Assembly: GCF_030272615.1 (NCBI RefSeq)
Contig: NC_081415.1
Span: forward strand, 261,206,425-261,270,424
Direction: 5' to 3'
DNA: 64,000 bases
Source of the DNA: Cryptomeria japonica
Taxonomy: Eukaryota; Streptophyta; Pinopsida; Cupressales; Cupressaceae
Shown one piece after another: positions 33,274-44,694 of this stretch. Each line of letters begins with the position of its first letter. The first letter of the stretch is position 1. Position numbers and translations under genes: made by a program. The notes beneath the pieces are model-generated. The model did not search any database. It worked only from the letters and a program-made list of their open reading frames with translations, and had not been told where the DNA came from.

Positions 33274-33730
33274 GTGGAAAACACTTATGTAGACCATGTT
33301 GTTGGCTCTCTCACATGCGTGATACCTTGTGTAGTGACTGTTCCTATTGTGGATCCCCTCCGTGATGGTGATGTTGTTGTTTTGAGTGGCTCGCGTGACC
33401 CCTTCCTTGAGGGTTTTGTGGGTTCCTATGCTATGAATGATGTTGTGGTTACTGGAGATTCCTCTCGGCTTGGTGTTGTTGATGGCGAACCTGTTGTGGG
33501 TGCTAATGCCCTGCCTCAACCTTCCTTTGTTGGGAAGCGTATCTTTTCTCGCGTGGCTAGAGCTGCTACCCAACCTTCCAAAGGGGTTCTTCCTCTTCCC
33601 TATGTCAAGTCCTCCCCTGTGGTGGTCTGTGGACATGATGTTGTGGAGAACATCAAGTTTTACCAAAGTTGTGCTTTGGTGTACATATTCTCTAGGCTTT
33701 GGCCTTCTTTACTAGATCTTCAGTGCTGGG
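33274..33730 (+). pseudogene. LINE ORF1, N-terminal part
   Basis: The frame ends with IKFYQSCALVYIFSRLWPSL, the first half of the DUF4283-type domain found in plant L1 ORF1. The preceding region (SGSRDPFLEGFVGSY, GKRIFSRVARAA) is the usual low-complexity leader of such proteins. Further coding may extend upstream to about 33190 in other phases. Confidence 0.65.
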
Positions 33731-34965
33731 TGTGTATACACTCAAAATTGGTCATCACTCCTATGTTGCTAACCTAATTTTTTACATGTCTTCTATGTCA
33801 CATTTGATTTTCATCTTGTGTTGACATTGGGTCATTCTTCCTATTCTATCTGATTCCTCTTCAACCCTAATTAGTCTTGTTCATTCACATTTGGTCCCAA
33901 ATCATTATGATTGACATTTTATTATTTTCAAATCATTCGAATTGGTCTCATCTTGACAATTAGACTTAATTCCCTTTTTGTTGATAATTAATCAGTCATT
34001 AATTATCAACCTCTTTATTAATCAGGTCATTGTCAATTGATCTTATCAATCTTATCAGTCTCTTATCAAAATCATTAGCAATCTTGGGTCTTTTTTGATC
34101 CTTTGGCCTATTTTGTTGTCAACCTCAGTCAATTGTATTAAACTTTTATCAATTATTAGCCAATCAATCATCACTATTGGGACCTAATTTGCCATTAGGG
34201 TTGGTATCTTAAATTATTCAAATCATTTCCCCTAGGTTGATTAATTAAATAATTATTCAACTCCTTTGTTAACATGTCCCTTTTTGAATAAATAAATTTA
34301 TATTTATTTATTCACCCTCTTTGTCCATGTCACAATTAATATTTTTATATATTAATTGGCTAATTTGAGTTATGAGTGGAATTAATAATTTTAAATTATT
34401 AATTCCACCTCATTTCCCCCTCTTCCCTTTTTGTGCTCAATCATATCATAAGTTGAGAGATAATTTTATGGCTAATTGTCTTAGAAATTTGTCTTAAATA
34501 TGCATAGAAATGTGTCATATTTCTTGCATAGAAGTTTGTCGTAATGCGACATAGAATTTGTCATGCTTTCTCCCCTCAATTTGCCAATTTGGAATTAAAT
34601 TTCTCTTTTCGAATCTTTCCTTCCAATTTCATGATTTCATCATTTTCTCTATAAATTGGGTTCAAATCTTCATCATTTCAAAAAACATGCTTCAAGTAAT
34701 CTTATGTTGTTGCTTTCAAATAGATTTCTTGCAATCATCTTGCTTGCTATTCACTTGCATTTGTAGGTGACACCCACACAATTTGAAGGTGAAAGAAGAA
34801 CAATAGAGGAGTTATGAAGGAGATTCATGTACTTTGGTTTGCGTTTATTTTAAATCTTATTTTCATTTCTTCTATTGAATGTATTAGGATCTTTTCATTG
34901 CAATTTAGCTTTTGTGGTTGGCTAATCTATTGCTTTGAATCTTATGCCCGATTTCCTATCATACA
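33731..34965 (+). repeat. Probable solo LTR inside LINE ORF1
   Basis: 1235 bp with TGTGTATAC at the start and CATACA at the end, no internal genes, and a TATA box (TATAAATT, 34650-34657). It includes a short repeat of about 27 bp (GCATAGAAATGTGTCATA and two variants, 34498-34566). Flanks are ctggg on the left and aaggt/caagg on the right, so the target duplication is at best degenerate. Excision restores the LINE frame. Confidence 0.65.
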
Positions 34966-35860
34966 AGGTAAGTAACTCATGGAAGCCTCTAGTTGCTTAG
35001 AATATTCAACTCTTTCCCTGTGCTAAAGGTTTTTTCATTGCTTCCTTTACATCTTCTTCTAATCTTGACCAAATTTTGGGCAAAATGTGGGCCTGGGGAG
35101 TTCACTCCCTCTTGTTAAACCCTAGACTACTTCTTTCAGTCCCCTTATTGAACCACTCAATGTGCGTCCAGTTTGGGTTCAACTTCCGAATCTTCCTCTA
35201 CATTTTTAGGAACACTGTTGCTATGAGGCCATTGGCAACTCTATTGGTCATTTTTTGATGGTGGATGATGCCATGAATTCCATGGGCCACTCCACTTTGC
35301 TCGTATCTTGGTGGATATTGGCATCTCCTCGCCCCTCCCTAGGGATGTGGTCCTTATGGTCTAGGATAAGTGTTGGACTCAATCACTAGATTTTGAGGGC
35401 CTCCCCTTTCACTACGAAAAAGGTTTTGTCACAGGTCATTTAGCTTGGATTGCTCCCTCCCACGTCACAAGGGTGCACCTACTTGGTGGAAGGATGTCAC
35501 CTTGGATCACCTATGCTATTGACTCGGCTAATGAGTTGCCCTCTGCTGATAATGTTGTTGTTGGTGTCCATGAGGTTTCAACTCCCGTTGCTCCTGTTTT
35601 GGATTCAACTCATGTCACCTCTCACTAGCAGCTTCACTCTACACCTATTGGTTCTGCTTCTGATGCTGCTCCTTTGCATCAGCTCATTGTTATTCTGCAA
35701 CAACTCCTTGCTATTCTGCAACAGCCGGTTGCTGTCTTGCAACTGCTCTCTCTTGACTCTATTGATGATATCCAAGTGAGGTCCTTATCGCCTAATCATT
35801 CTCGTGATGGTTCTAATGGTAGTATCACCTGGATTGTTGTTTGTTGCAAGTGAAAGGGGA
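34966..35860 (+). pseudogene. LINE ORF1, C-terminal part
   Basis: Phrases in order: CAKGFFIASFTSSSNLDQIL, GKMWAWGVHSLL, then after frame changes FARILVDIGISSPLPRDVV and QSLDFEGLPFHYEKGFVTGH. These match the second half of plant L1 ORF1. The zinc-knuckle cysteines expected after GLPF are replaced. Multiple stops. Confidence 0.65.
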
Positions 35861-36039
35861 AGTTCTACCTACCCCCCAAACCCTTCCTTGTCAAGGTTCG
35901 GGTGCCCCTACCCCTCCTAAAGTCGACTTTGGGTTGTTGAAGGTTTGACAAGTTTATTGGTTGTTGTTAATGTGTTGTTGATAGTCTCTAACTATGTTAA
36001 AGGGTCGACGCCCTAGTTAATACTGCTTATTAATAAAAG

Positions 36040-36640
36040 ACAGATGCAAACTGCAATATTGGAATGCTACAAGAATGAAAACTAGAAAAGGTTTGAATTA
36101 AGAAAATTGGTAAAAAAGTTGAATTAAAAAAGGTCCACATACAACAACCACTTACATAGTCAATACTTAGAATGTGCTATTTAAATATCACCCAAATTAA
36201 CTAATGATATTTTAGAGACTTAAAATTATGAGTCAAATTTATCATACAAAAGTTTAACTAATAAAAATGAATAATTAAAACAAATTACAATTTTAAAAAA
36301 TTCATTTTGATGTGGATTTTTTGGGAAGGTTAAAATACAAATTTTCTTTTCAGAACATAAAGATAGCCACTCATGAAGACATTGCCCAAAAACCCCTACG
36401 AACTGCAATGCACCTTCAGAGATTCAATTTAGAGATGTTGTGTCCAGTGGGAATGGGATTTGTATTCAAACGATTTATGTTCAGAGATTCAATTCAGAAC
36501 GTGTCCAATTTAGCAGTGCGTAGATTCAATTTAGCAGTGCGCTAACGGCACTCAAAGGAGCGTGTCCAGATTCAATTCGGAACGTGCCCTAACGGCTCTC
36601 AAATTATAGTGCAATGGCCGTTAAAAAAATAGTGACCGTT
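36040..36640. other. Unassigned sequence with short internal repeats
   Basis: Between 36415 and 36600 the phrase GATTCAATTTAG/GATTCAATTC recurs about six times together with GTGTCCA and CTAACGGC, giving an irregular repeat. A plus-strand ORF across it (36312-36545) consists of this repeat and is not credible as a gene. Confidence 0.4.
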
Positions 36641-36960
36641 GAAAAAAACAGGAATTCAGTTCTTATAAATGAACAGTTTACTTGAGAAGCAGGTCAAATT
36701 TCTTGTTCTATTTTCTTTTTGGTTTGATTTGTCTCCCATTGTATGTTTTTGGCATGGCCATGCCTATTTTTTATTTTTATTTTTCTGAATTTTGGTTTTG
36801 AATTTTTCTTTCTTGAATTTTGGTATTTCGTGTATCTTCTTTTTTCTGTGGGTCGTCGTTTTTCAGTATTCAGCAGCAAGAACACTACATTCTGGAGTGG
36901 CTGATTGGAGATGTGGCCAGAAAATAGTGAGTATATCTTATATTTCGAAGAATTTATATG
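36641..36960 (+). promoter_or_regulatory. Promoter-like patch with possible untranslated exon
   Basis: CTTATAAATG at 36661-36670 resembles a TATA box. It is followed by a long T/C-rich leader-like sequence and by GTGAGTATATC at 36929, a plausible 5' splice site. No protein frame follows. It could be the start of a non-coding transcript or a decayed gene. Weak. Confidence 0.25.
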
Positions 36961-37099
36961 TTTGAAGTAGGTTTTCTTATTAGTTTACTTTGTGAGAAAA
37001 GGGTTCAGAAATTAAAATATGTTACCAGATTCGACGTCGTTCACTAATTTAGGTAAAATTTTACTTCTAATATTCCAGCTAAGATGGGTTTCATTTGAG

Positions 37100-38500
37100 T
37101 AATTGAAAAACAAATTCGATGGGCTCCTTAATGGAAGGGCTGAAGGGTTTACAGAACCTAGGACTCAAATGTATACTAATGTCTCGTGTTCTGACTGTGT
37201 AGTCTCCCTGAGGCTACAATTTCTATGTTTTCCAAAGGCAAGCAGAGTGGCAGGAAGCCATTCTTTCGTCTAGTGACTAAGGCAATGAGCTCTAGGGCAA
37301 GTTGAATTTGAGGTTCTTGATGTGGACCTCAATCAATTCTGCCAATTGTCCGCATGTTTTGTCGAAGGTGTCAGTGATTTGCATGGTGCATTTCCTTCCT
37401 TGAGTACTTGTTTTCCTTGTGCTTCTTCATCCTCCATTTCATTAATTGGATATTTCGAATTCTTGCTCGTCTACTTTATGTGTAGAGGTTTCCTCTGTTT
37501 CTTATACAGTGCACCGGTCTCCATTTGGTCCTCAGTCTTCCTTGTTCGTGTCTGTCTGACCTATTCTTCTGCCATGATGACACTAGGTTTTGTTGGCTCT
37601 TACCGAGGCTATTTTGCAGGGGCTTGGCAACCTTGCTATCCTATTTAATGGATGCATTATGATCATATTCTTCCCTTTTTGTTAAGGAGGACTGTTTTGG
37701 TTTTGATTGAGATTCTTGTCCCCTATTTTGTTGATTTTTGGTATTTTTCAAAAGAAGAATAGCTAGGTTTCCTCGATAGCATCTGTATATAAGGAATTCA
37801 GTGGACAAAATTGTGGTCAGAATGCTTATTTTGAGACTGTTATATAGCATAATATTGTCCATGGCCATGTTGTGTAAAAGTGAAATGGATGATAAATTGA
37901 ATCCCTGTAAACAAATTTCACCAACATGAAAAAGTCACCCTGCCATCAAATTTATACGGCAAATACATTACATGTATTATATTAATATTATAATATATTT
38001 CCTCTGTTTTCTAAAATAGACATTCTTACCCAAAAGCCAGTACAGAACAACTTCAGTTTCCCTGTCACTTGGAAGAGCCTTCTCTTTCCTTCTCATCAAT
38101 CACAATTGTGAGCTTTCTACAGAATTGAAATGAGAATGCAAACGTAGAGGCAGTTATCCTACATCGTAGTACCTGGAGTTCTGTTCTTTCAAATCCTCAT
38201 TCTAAAATCTTCTGCAGCCAAGATATTTGAAATTTTCAACAATTTGCTGGGATTTTTGGGTGGTAGATCCCTTGAACAAATGCAGCCTCACCATACGCAG
38301 AACAAATGTTTTGTTTCCTTGCCTTTTCTCTTTTATTAATGCATTTAGTTTTTACAGAGTCCAGGGTTTTGTTTTGTTATAATTCTGCTTAGATCTATTG
38401 AAAATTACTATTTTTTCCACTACTATTTTAATCATATTTTCTAATAGACTTAACTGGAATGCCATTAAATAGTCTCAGATTAAATCTGGCTAGCTTGGAC
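37100..38500. other. Unassigned sequence with short open frame
   Basis: Base composition is less AT-rich between 37130 and 37650 than around it, and a plus-strand ORF (37322-37648) is open, with a nearby phrase MFSKGKQSGRKPFFRLV in another phase (37223). No family recognised. Possibly a decayed coding region. Confidence 0.2.
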
Positions 38501-38532
38501 TTCTCAATACAGTCAACTAGATTTGATGCGGC

Positions 38533-38632
38533 ATACTATCTAAAATCTGGTATTACAGTATCTAAACAAAATATGGATCTATAGAATATAGATTGAATTA
38601 GATTTAACTGTAATACCAGATTAAGTAGTATC
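38533..38632. repeat. Inverted repeat (hairpin), possible fold-back MITE core
   Basis: AATCTGGTATTACAGT (38544-38559) is exactly complementary to ACTGTAATACCAGATT (38607-38622) across a 47-bp loop. Arms extend outward imperfectly through ATACTA.CT on both sides. No target duplication identified. Confidence 0.6.
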
Positions 38633-38775
38633 CCTATGGATGATAGAATGCTGACTGTTTGATTTGATTTGGAGAATCTTCAAACAAAATGTAGATCTAT
38701 AGATTGTGTTTCTACTATTATTAATCTTATAATGATAATTTCAATAATGATAATTTTAATTATTTCGAAACTATG

Positions 38776-38985
38776 GAAATGCTTTCTCTTGAAAATCCTT
38801 ATAGCCAAGTCCACCCAGCAGTAATTACTGATTCCATTTTTTTGCTTGATCTACACATCTTAATTTTATTTTATAGAAATGCTTTCTCTTGAAAATCCTT
38901 ACAACCATCAAATCCACCCAGCAGCAATTACTATTTCACTTTTTCTGCTTGATCTTTACATCTTTATTTTATTTTATTACTGAAT
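38776..38985 (+). repeat. Tandem duplication, ~100 bp x 2
   Basis: Both copies begin GAAATGCTTTCTCTTGAAAA (38776 and 38876) and run to a T-rich end, with small differences. Confidence 0.85.
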
Positions 38986-39640
38986 GTTTATTCCATTAGA
39001 CCCAAAAACAAATATTAAAAAATAGATTCCCTTGAAAGTATCAATCTCAAGATTCGTAGCTCACAAGTAACCCTGAGATCTCAATGAAAATATCTTAGAT
39101 GCATTTCATATTTCTGAGTTTGGAGGCGGATTCTGAATATATATAGCTGCCAATTTAGATGTAAATTTCTTCAGTAGATGATTCAGAAAGAGTACCTGAG
39201 ATGGTCCAAAATTATTCGTACTTTAAACAATGGAATTTCTACACAACCCTGCATTATAGACTTTTCAAGTTTCAACTAGCCAAAGCTCTTCCATACATTT
39301 TAATAGGATCCGAATGACTTTAATGTTTATCTAAGATCAATTTGAATTTTATCAGAGCCTTTAACGCATAGAAGAGTAGATGGCACTGTTAATTCATAGC
39401 TGCGGTATTAGCTAGACAAATTACAAACAAAGATCTAAAATGTAGGGATTAGCGTTGAGTGATAATGATTGTCTGTTTGAGGATGGCTTTTTCAGGTAGA
39501 CCCTAAATAACTATTTAAACTAAATTATCTGAATTGAGTTAGTAATGCTAGTTAGATGTAGTGGTATCCTCTACATCACTTTCAGTTTGAAGCATGAAAT
39601 TTGGTATTATCTACTTAGTATCCAGCAATCAATTAGTTTA

Positions 39641-39718
39641 ACACTCAACTATATAATAACTATATACAAATTTTATCGAACACTCAACTATATAATAACT
39701 ATATACAAATTTTATCGA
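39641..39718 (+). repeat. Perfect tandem duplication, 39 bp x 2
   Basis: ACACTCAACTATATAATAAC... at 39641-39679 is repeated without a change at 39680-39718. Lack of divergence marks a recent event. Confidence 0.95.
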
Positions 39719-39888
39719 ACAGGGCAAAGCCAGAGGTGATTCAAATTTCAATCATGATTGATGTTGAGCGTTTGACTTGTAGTGTCTACAAATGTTTGGA
39801 GGCTTGAATGGGTAGCTGCTGAAGTCAAATAATGAATGTAATATTTAAAATTTCAGAAAAAGATGTTACTAGAAATCTTGAATGGCTT

Positions 39889-40264
39889 GCTGAATTAATT
39901 ACTGAAATCAGTATTTGTAAACAGATTTGTTTTTTAATGTGAAATTTTTATTTGGAAGGGATTGAATTGGCTCCCTTTCCAAGGCTGTGGAGAATGGTCA
40001 TTGGCCATGCCCATTTTTTTCAGTCTAGTAGTGTCTATTGGTTAATTTTTTATATTTATTTTTTACTGCATGAATGAGTTGCTGAATCAACTACTGAAAT
40101 CAGTATTTGTAAATTGATATGTAAACAGATTTGTTGTTTAATGCCAAATTTTTATTTGGAAGGGGTTGAATTGGCCCCCTTCCCAAGGCCGTGGAGAATG
40201 GTCATTGCCATTCTTTTCAGTCTAGTGTCTATTGGTTAATTTTTATAATTTTTTTTATTGCATA
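39889..40264 (+). repeat. Tandem duplication, ~190 bp x 2
   Basis: Copies begin GCTGAATTAATTACTGAAAT (39889) and GCTGAATCAACTACTGAAAT (40081). Both include GAGAATGGTCATT and GTCTATTGGTTAATTTTT. Confidence 0.85.
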
Positions 40265-40297
40265 AAATTCAATATTTTTAAAAATTGTTATTTCATC

Positions 40298-40435
40298 ATA
40301 TTTAATGATATGACTTTTTTAGTGTAGCTTAATTTTTTACGTATTACAATATCCTTGAAATATAATATTTAATGATATTGACTTTTTCAGTGTAGCTTAA
40401 TTTTTTAAGTATTACAATATCCTTGAATTATAATA
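40298..40435 (+). repeat. Tandem duplication, ~67 bp x 2
   Basis: Units start ATATTTAATGATAT at 40298 and 40365, each containing AGTGTAGCTTAATTTTTTA. Confidence 0.8.
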
Positions 40436-41437
40436 TTTTCTAATATCATTGTAAGAATTGTAGTGTAATTGTGTTTGAACATTGCTTTACTTGTTGTCTA
40501 TTGAAGCACGGTTTTGAAGTTTGGCATTAATTTATATTTGATCAATTTTGATATTTGTTGTGTAGGTTCAAATTTTGACACTTTGGCTTTCACTTTTATT
40601 ACATTTATTGTTAATATGAAGTGTGTATTTGAGCTTTGGCATATACCAATTTTATGTTTAAAGTGACTTTCAAACTTTTTTGTTTAGTGTGGTTCACTTT
40701 GACATCTACTACTTGTGAAGTGTCTACTTTAACATTTGATTTACTTGTTATTATTGAAGCATCCGTTTGAACATTGAACAAAATTTGTGTGAAGCATGTT
40801 TTAACTTTTCACATTCACTTTGTGTAAAGGGTATGGTAAACTTTAACATTGTATATGTTTTAAGTGTGTATGAATAAACTATGCTTTTGTGTTTTTGCTT
40901 TTACTTACACTTTGTATGAAGAGTGTATTAAGTCGACATTCACTTATGTTGCATATTTGAAATTTAGTGTTGAAAATTGTTTGAAATGTGTTAACTTAAG
41001 TTCGGCATTCACTTATAACATGTGTGAACTTAAGTTTTTTACTTTGTGTGTGGTTGAAGTAACTTTTTTGTGAAATGTCTTTACAACCATTTTGCTTATA
41101 ATTTATAATTTGGAATGTGCATTTGCGTTTGAACTTTCAATTTCATTTTACTTTGTATGAAGAATGTATTAAATTTATTTTGGCATTCACAATGCATGTA
41201 AATGCACTCAACATGTTTACTTTGTGTGTGTCTGAAGTAACTCTTTGTGGAACATGTTTGCAACCACTTTGTTCATATATACAAATTAGCATGTGTATGT
41301 GTGTTTTAACTCTCACTCACTTTACATGAAGAGTGTATTAACTTTGAGATTCACTTATGTTGCATGTTTCAACTTTGTTATTCATATTCTCTGTGTTTGT
41401 ACCTTGACATGTTTGCTTTACGTATGGTCAAAGCAAC

Positions 41438-42045
41438 TTTTTTGCGAGACATGCTCAAATAGGCATGCCATCACTTTTGTTTAATTATATTTTGGTATGT
41501 TTGAACAAACTCTAGGTATGAACTAGCTTTGTTTATGTTTAAAATCTAGTAGTTATTTTGTATATGTGTGAAAGTGTGTGTTTGAACAAGCTATGTGTGA
41601 AGTGAACATTGTGTAAAATGTGTTTTAACTTTGGGAATCGTTTTATTTGTGTTTGTACTTAAACATGTGTGAGTATGTTTGAACTTTCTCTAACTTTGAC
41701 AAACAAATTATGTTGCATTTTTGAATTTTAGTGTGAAGTATTTTTTGCGAGACATGCTTAAATTAGGCATGCCATCACTTTTGTTTAATTATATTTTGGT
41801 ATGTTTGAACAAACTCTAGGTATGAACTAGCTTTGTGTATGTTTAAAATCTAGTAGTTATTTTGTATATGTGTGAAAGTGTGTGTTTGAACAAGCTATGT
41901 GTGAAGTGAACATTGTGTAAAATGTGTTTTAACTTTGGGAATCGTTTTATTTGTGTTTGTACTTAAACATGTGTGAGTATGTTTGAACTTTCTCTAACTT
42001 TGACAAACAAATTATGTTGCATTTTTTAACTTTAGTGTGAAGTAT
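41438..42045 (+). repeat. 303-bp tandem duplication
   Basis: TTTTTTGCGAGACATGCT at 41438 and again at 41741, with near-identical sequence to CAAACAAATTATGTTGCATT in both copies. The high identity contrasts with the degenerate surroundings. Confidence 0.9.
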
Positions 42046-43216
42046 CTTTCAACTTTAGCATTCATTTTGTGTGTGTGTGTTTTGAGGTGTATTTAAACTT
42101 TAGCATTCACTTAGCATGTATTTGTTTGTGTCTTGGCATGTTTAAACTTAATTCTCTAGTTTGTGTGGTTCAAGTAACTTTTTGTGAAATATGTTTAAAT
42201 TTTATGCGTTTGAATAAACTCCATATGTTTAAACAAGTTTGCATGTTTATTTCATGTGTGGTCAACTTGCATGTGTTTATTTTTTCATTTATGTCAATGT
42301 GTTGTGACCTTGAAATTCATTTATGTGAATTGTGTGTATGTGTTTTAAAGTTAATATTGCAATTAAGTTTGCCTATGTTTGAAATTTGGTATTCACATTG
42401 AATTAACTTTGACATTTACTTTGTGGAGTGTGTTTTAATGTTGTCATGTTTAAACAAACTTCATGTGTTATGTTTATGTGTCTGGATTTGAAAGTTATTT
42501 TGGACATTCAATTTGTGTTGTGTGTGTATTTGATCTAAATTTGGCTTTCACTTTGTGTGGTGTGCTTTTAAACTTTGTCATATTCAATTAAACCCAATGT
42601 GCATTATGTTTGGACTTTAACATGTTTTTGTTTTATAACTTTAGTATATATTCACTTTATGTATATGTCTATTGTATTGTTTTAACTTTGTTATGTTTGA
42701 ATAGAATCCATGTATTGTATGTATGCACTTTTGGATGGTATATAAATTCAATATTTGTTATGTGTGTGTTTTTGTATTTTAGCGTTGTGTGTGTATTTAG
42801 CATCAAAATTCAATTTGTGTATATCCATGTGTTGTATGTGTGCACTTTTGGATGGTATATAATTTTGGTATTTGTTATGTGTGTTTTTGTATCGTAGCAT
42901 GTTTGAATTAGTTTTTATTTTGTTTGTGGTTATACTTTGTGTAAAGTATAATTAGCATTATAAGTATAATTAGCATCAACATTCAATTTTTGTATATGCA
43001 TTTGTGTTTGAATAAAATTTAGCAAGGACACTTGTGTGTGTCTGTTTAAATAAACTTCGAAAGTCAATTTATGTGTTTAAATTTTGTAATTCACTTTAGC
43101 TTTGTGTGTGTGAAAGTGTCAACACACACACAATCACTTTTATGTTTTTAAACTAATTTTGTATTCACTTTTGTGTCAATTATGTGTTAAAAAAAATGAT
43201 ATTTCCCTTCGTATGG

Positions 43217-43660
43217 TGTGTGTGTGTGTGTGTGTGTGTGTCGTAGCATGTTTGTTATACTTTGTGTCAAGCATAATTAGCATTATGTGATTAAACTTCG
43301 AAAGTCAATTTATTTATGTTTTTAAACTAATTTTGTATTCACTTTTGTGTCAATTATATGTTAAAAAATGATATTTCCCTTCGTATGGTGTGTGTTTGTG
43401 TGCGTGTGTGTGTGTCGTAGCATGTTTGAACTAGTTTTTATTTTGTTTGTGGTTATACTTTGTGTCAAGTATATTTATGTGTTTAAATTTTGTAATTCAC
43501 TTTAGCTTTGTGTGTGTGAATGTGTCAATGCACACAATCACTTTTATGTTTTTAAACTAATTTTGTATTCACTTTTGTATCAGTTGTGTGTTAAAAAAAA
43601 TTGATATTTCCTTTCATATGGTGTGTGTGTGTGTGTGTGTTCAATCAAGATTTGACATTT
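43217..43660 (+). repeat. (TG)n microsatellites
   Basis: TG runs at 43217-43241, near 43385-43412 and 43620-43640, each at the end of a related ~150-bp block, so the microsatellite was copied with the block. Confidence 0.9.
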
Positions 43661-43740
43661 CTTTTGTTGCATGTGTGTGTTCAATCAAGATTTGACATTT
43701 CTTTTGTTGTATGTGTGTTCAATCAAGAGATAATGTGAGT

Positions 43741-44344
43741 GTATTATAATATTCTCACATTTATTTGTATGTAGAAAATAAATAACAATATTAAAACATG
43801 TGAATTTTATTAACATGTGCATGCTCTACTTTTTTCATAAAAACCACTTATTCTTTGACACACAAACATAAGTTTTTTTAGTTTCGTGGAATTGTAATAG
43901 TTGTTTGCTTAATTTATCCCACTTCCTTCTTGTATTGATGTAAAAGACTGAAATTACATATTTTAAATTGAATATAGAGTATAAATAGTTATTATCATCA
44001 TATTTCAACTTGAATTTGAATGATTATTTTTGTCTTAAAAATAAAATTGTACATTTTAAATTGAATTTTCATAATTTGAAGAATTTGAATGATTATTGTT
44101 GAGCTCCTCCCTTCCATGTATATGTAGGACGACAGGTTGTTGAGCTCTAGGATAGATGCTCTAATCTAGTTGAACTTGATCGAGTAGCGAGATAGTGAAA
44201 TGAGGAGGGAGGACCAACATCTCTATACATTCCTGCTCACGAGTGCTAACTACTGTGCCCTTGTCGGAGGAGAACGAATTGTCGGAGGAGGAGAAATCCA
44301 ATGAAGGCCTGCCCACACCCCTTGGTAACAACTCATTTTTTTAA
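43741..44344. other. Unassigned AT-rich sequence
   Basis: Mostly AT-rich. The piece 44100-44330 is richer in GC, and one plus-strand phase reads VPLSEENELSEEEKSNEGLP, which hints at decayed coding sequence. No family recognised. Confidence 0.3.
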
Positions 44345-44694
44345 GTTTGATAATTTTCCATTTTTATTTTCATTGTTTAAATCAATTATATTGGATTGAT
44401 ACAAAATTTAATATACTACCAAGGAAATAACTAAGCTTAAACATCCAAGGAGCATATGAACCCTAGAATGTAAGGGAAAAAAAGACAATTCACGAAAAAA
44501 AAAATTTAAATAATATCGATGAAGATAAATTTGTGTAGTGAAATGTGAGTTCAAATGAATGATAAAAATATGTTTAAACACACATGAAATCAAAACAACA
44601 TCAAGGTTGAACAAAAGAACTCTAAAAATTTAACAAAATATATGCAAACCAAATGTAACACGAATGTGTAGTCTCCTTGATGCAACGATGTGTT

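Larger units (their letters stand above)
33123..36039 (+). mobile_element. ORF1-only LINE (non-autonomous L1), split by a solo LTR
   Basis: The plus-strand ORF1 frame runs 33274-33730 and resumes at 34966. Removing 33731-34965 rejoins codons as ...LLDLQCW followed by VSNSWKPL. The 3' end reads GGGTCGACGCCCT then TTAATACTGCTTATTAATAA, the usual plant L1 3' terminus, at 36001-36039. No endonuclease or RT lies between the ORF1 C-terminus (about 35860) and the 3' terminus, so ORF2 is missing. The left boundary near 33123 is estimated from similarity of the flanks. Confidence 0.7.
40450..43740 (+). repeat. 3.3 kb TG/T-rich degenerate repeat field
   Basis: The plus strand is dominated by shuffled phrases such as TTTGAACTTTGACATTCACT, TTTGTGTG and GTGTGTTTGAAC, with no fixed period but clear relatedness throughout. 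It contains a 303-bp near-identical tandem duplication (41438-41740, 41741-42045), a ~100-bp duplication (42705-42885), three copies of a ~150-bp block ending in (TG)n (43070-43640) and a 42-bp tandem (43636-43735). Many short plus-strand ORFs cross it. All are Cys/Val/Phe-rich products of the repeat and are not genes. Confidence 0.85.

Noticed and set aside
37322-37648. Plus-strand ORF of 108 residues as a secreted or membrane protein
   Set aside because: Hydrophobic composition but no start context, conserved motif or supporting neighbours; left as unassigned.
40864-42897. Several plus-strand ORFs of 60-110 residues
   Set aside because: Cys/Val/Phe-rich translations of TG/T-rich repeats without domains or consistent phase.
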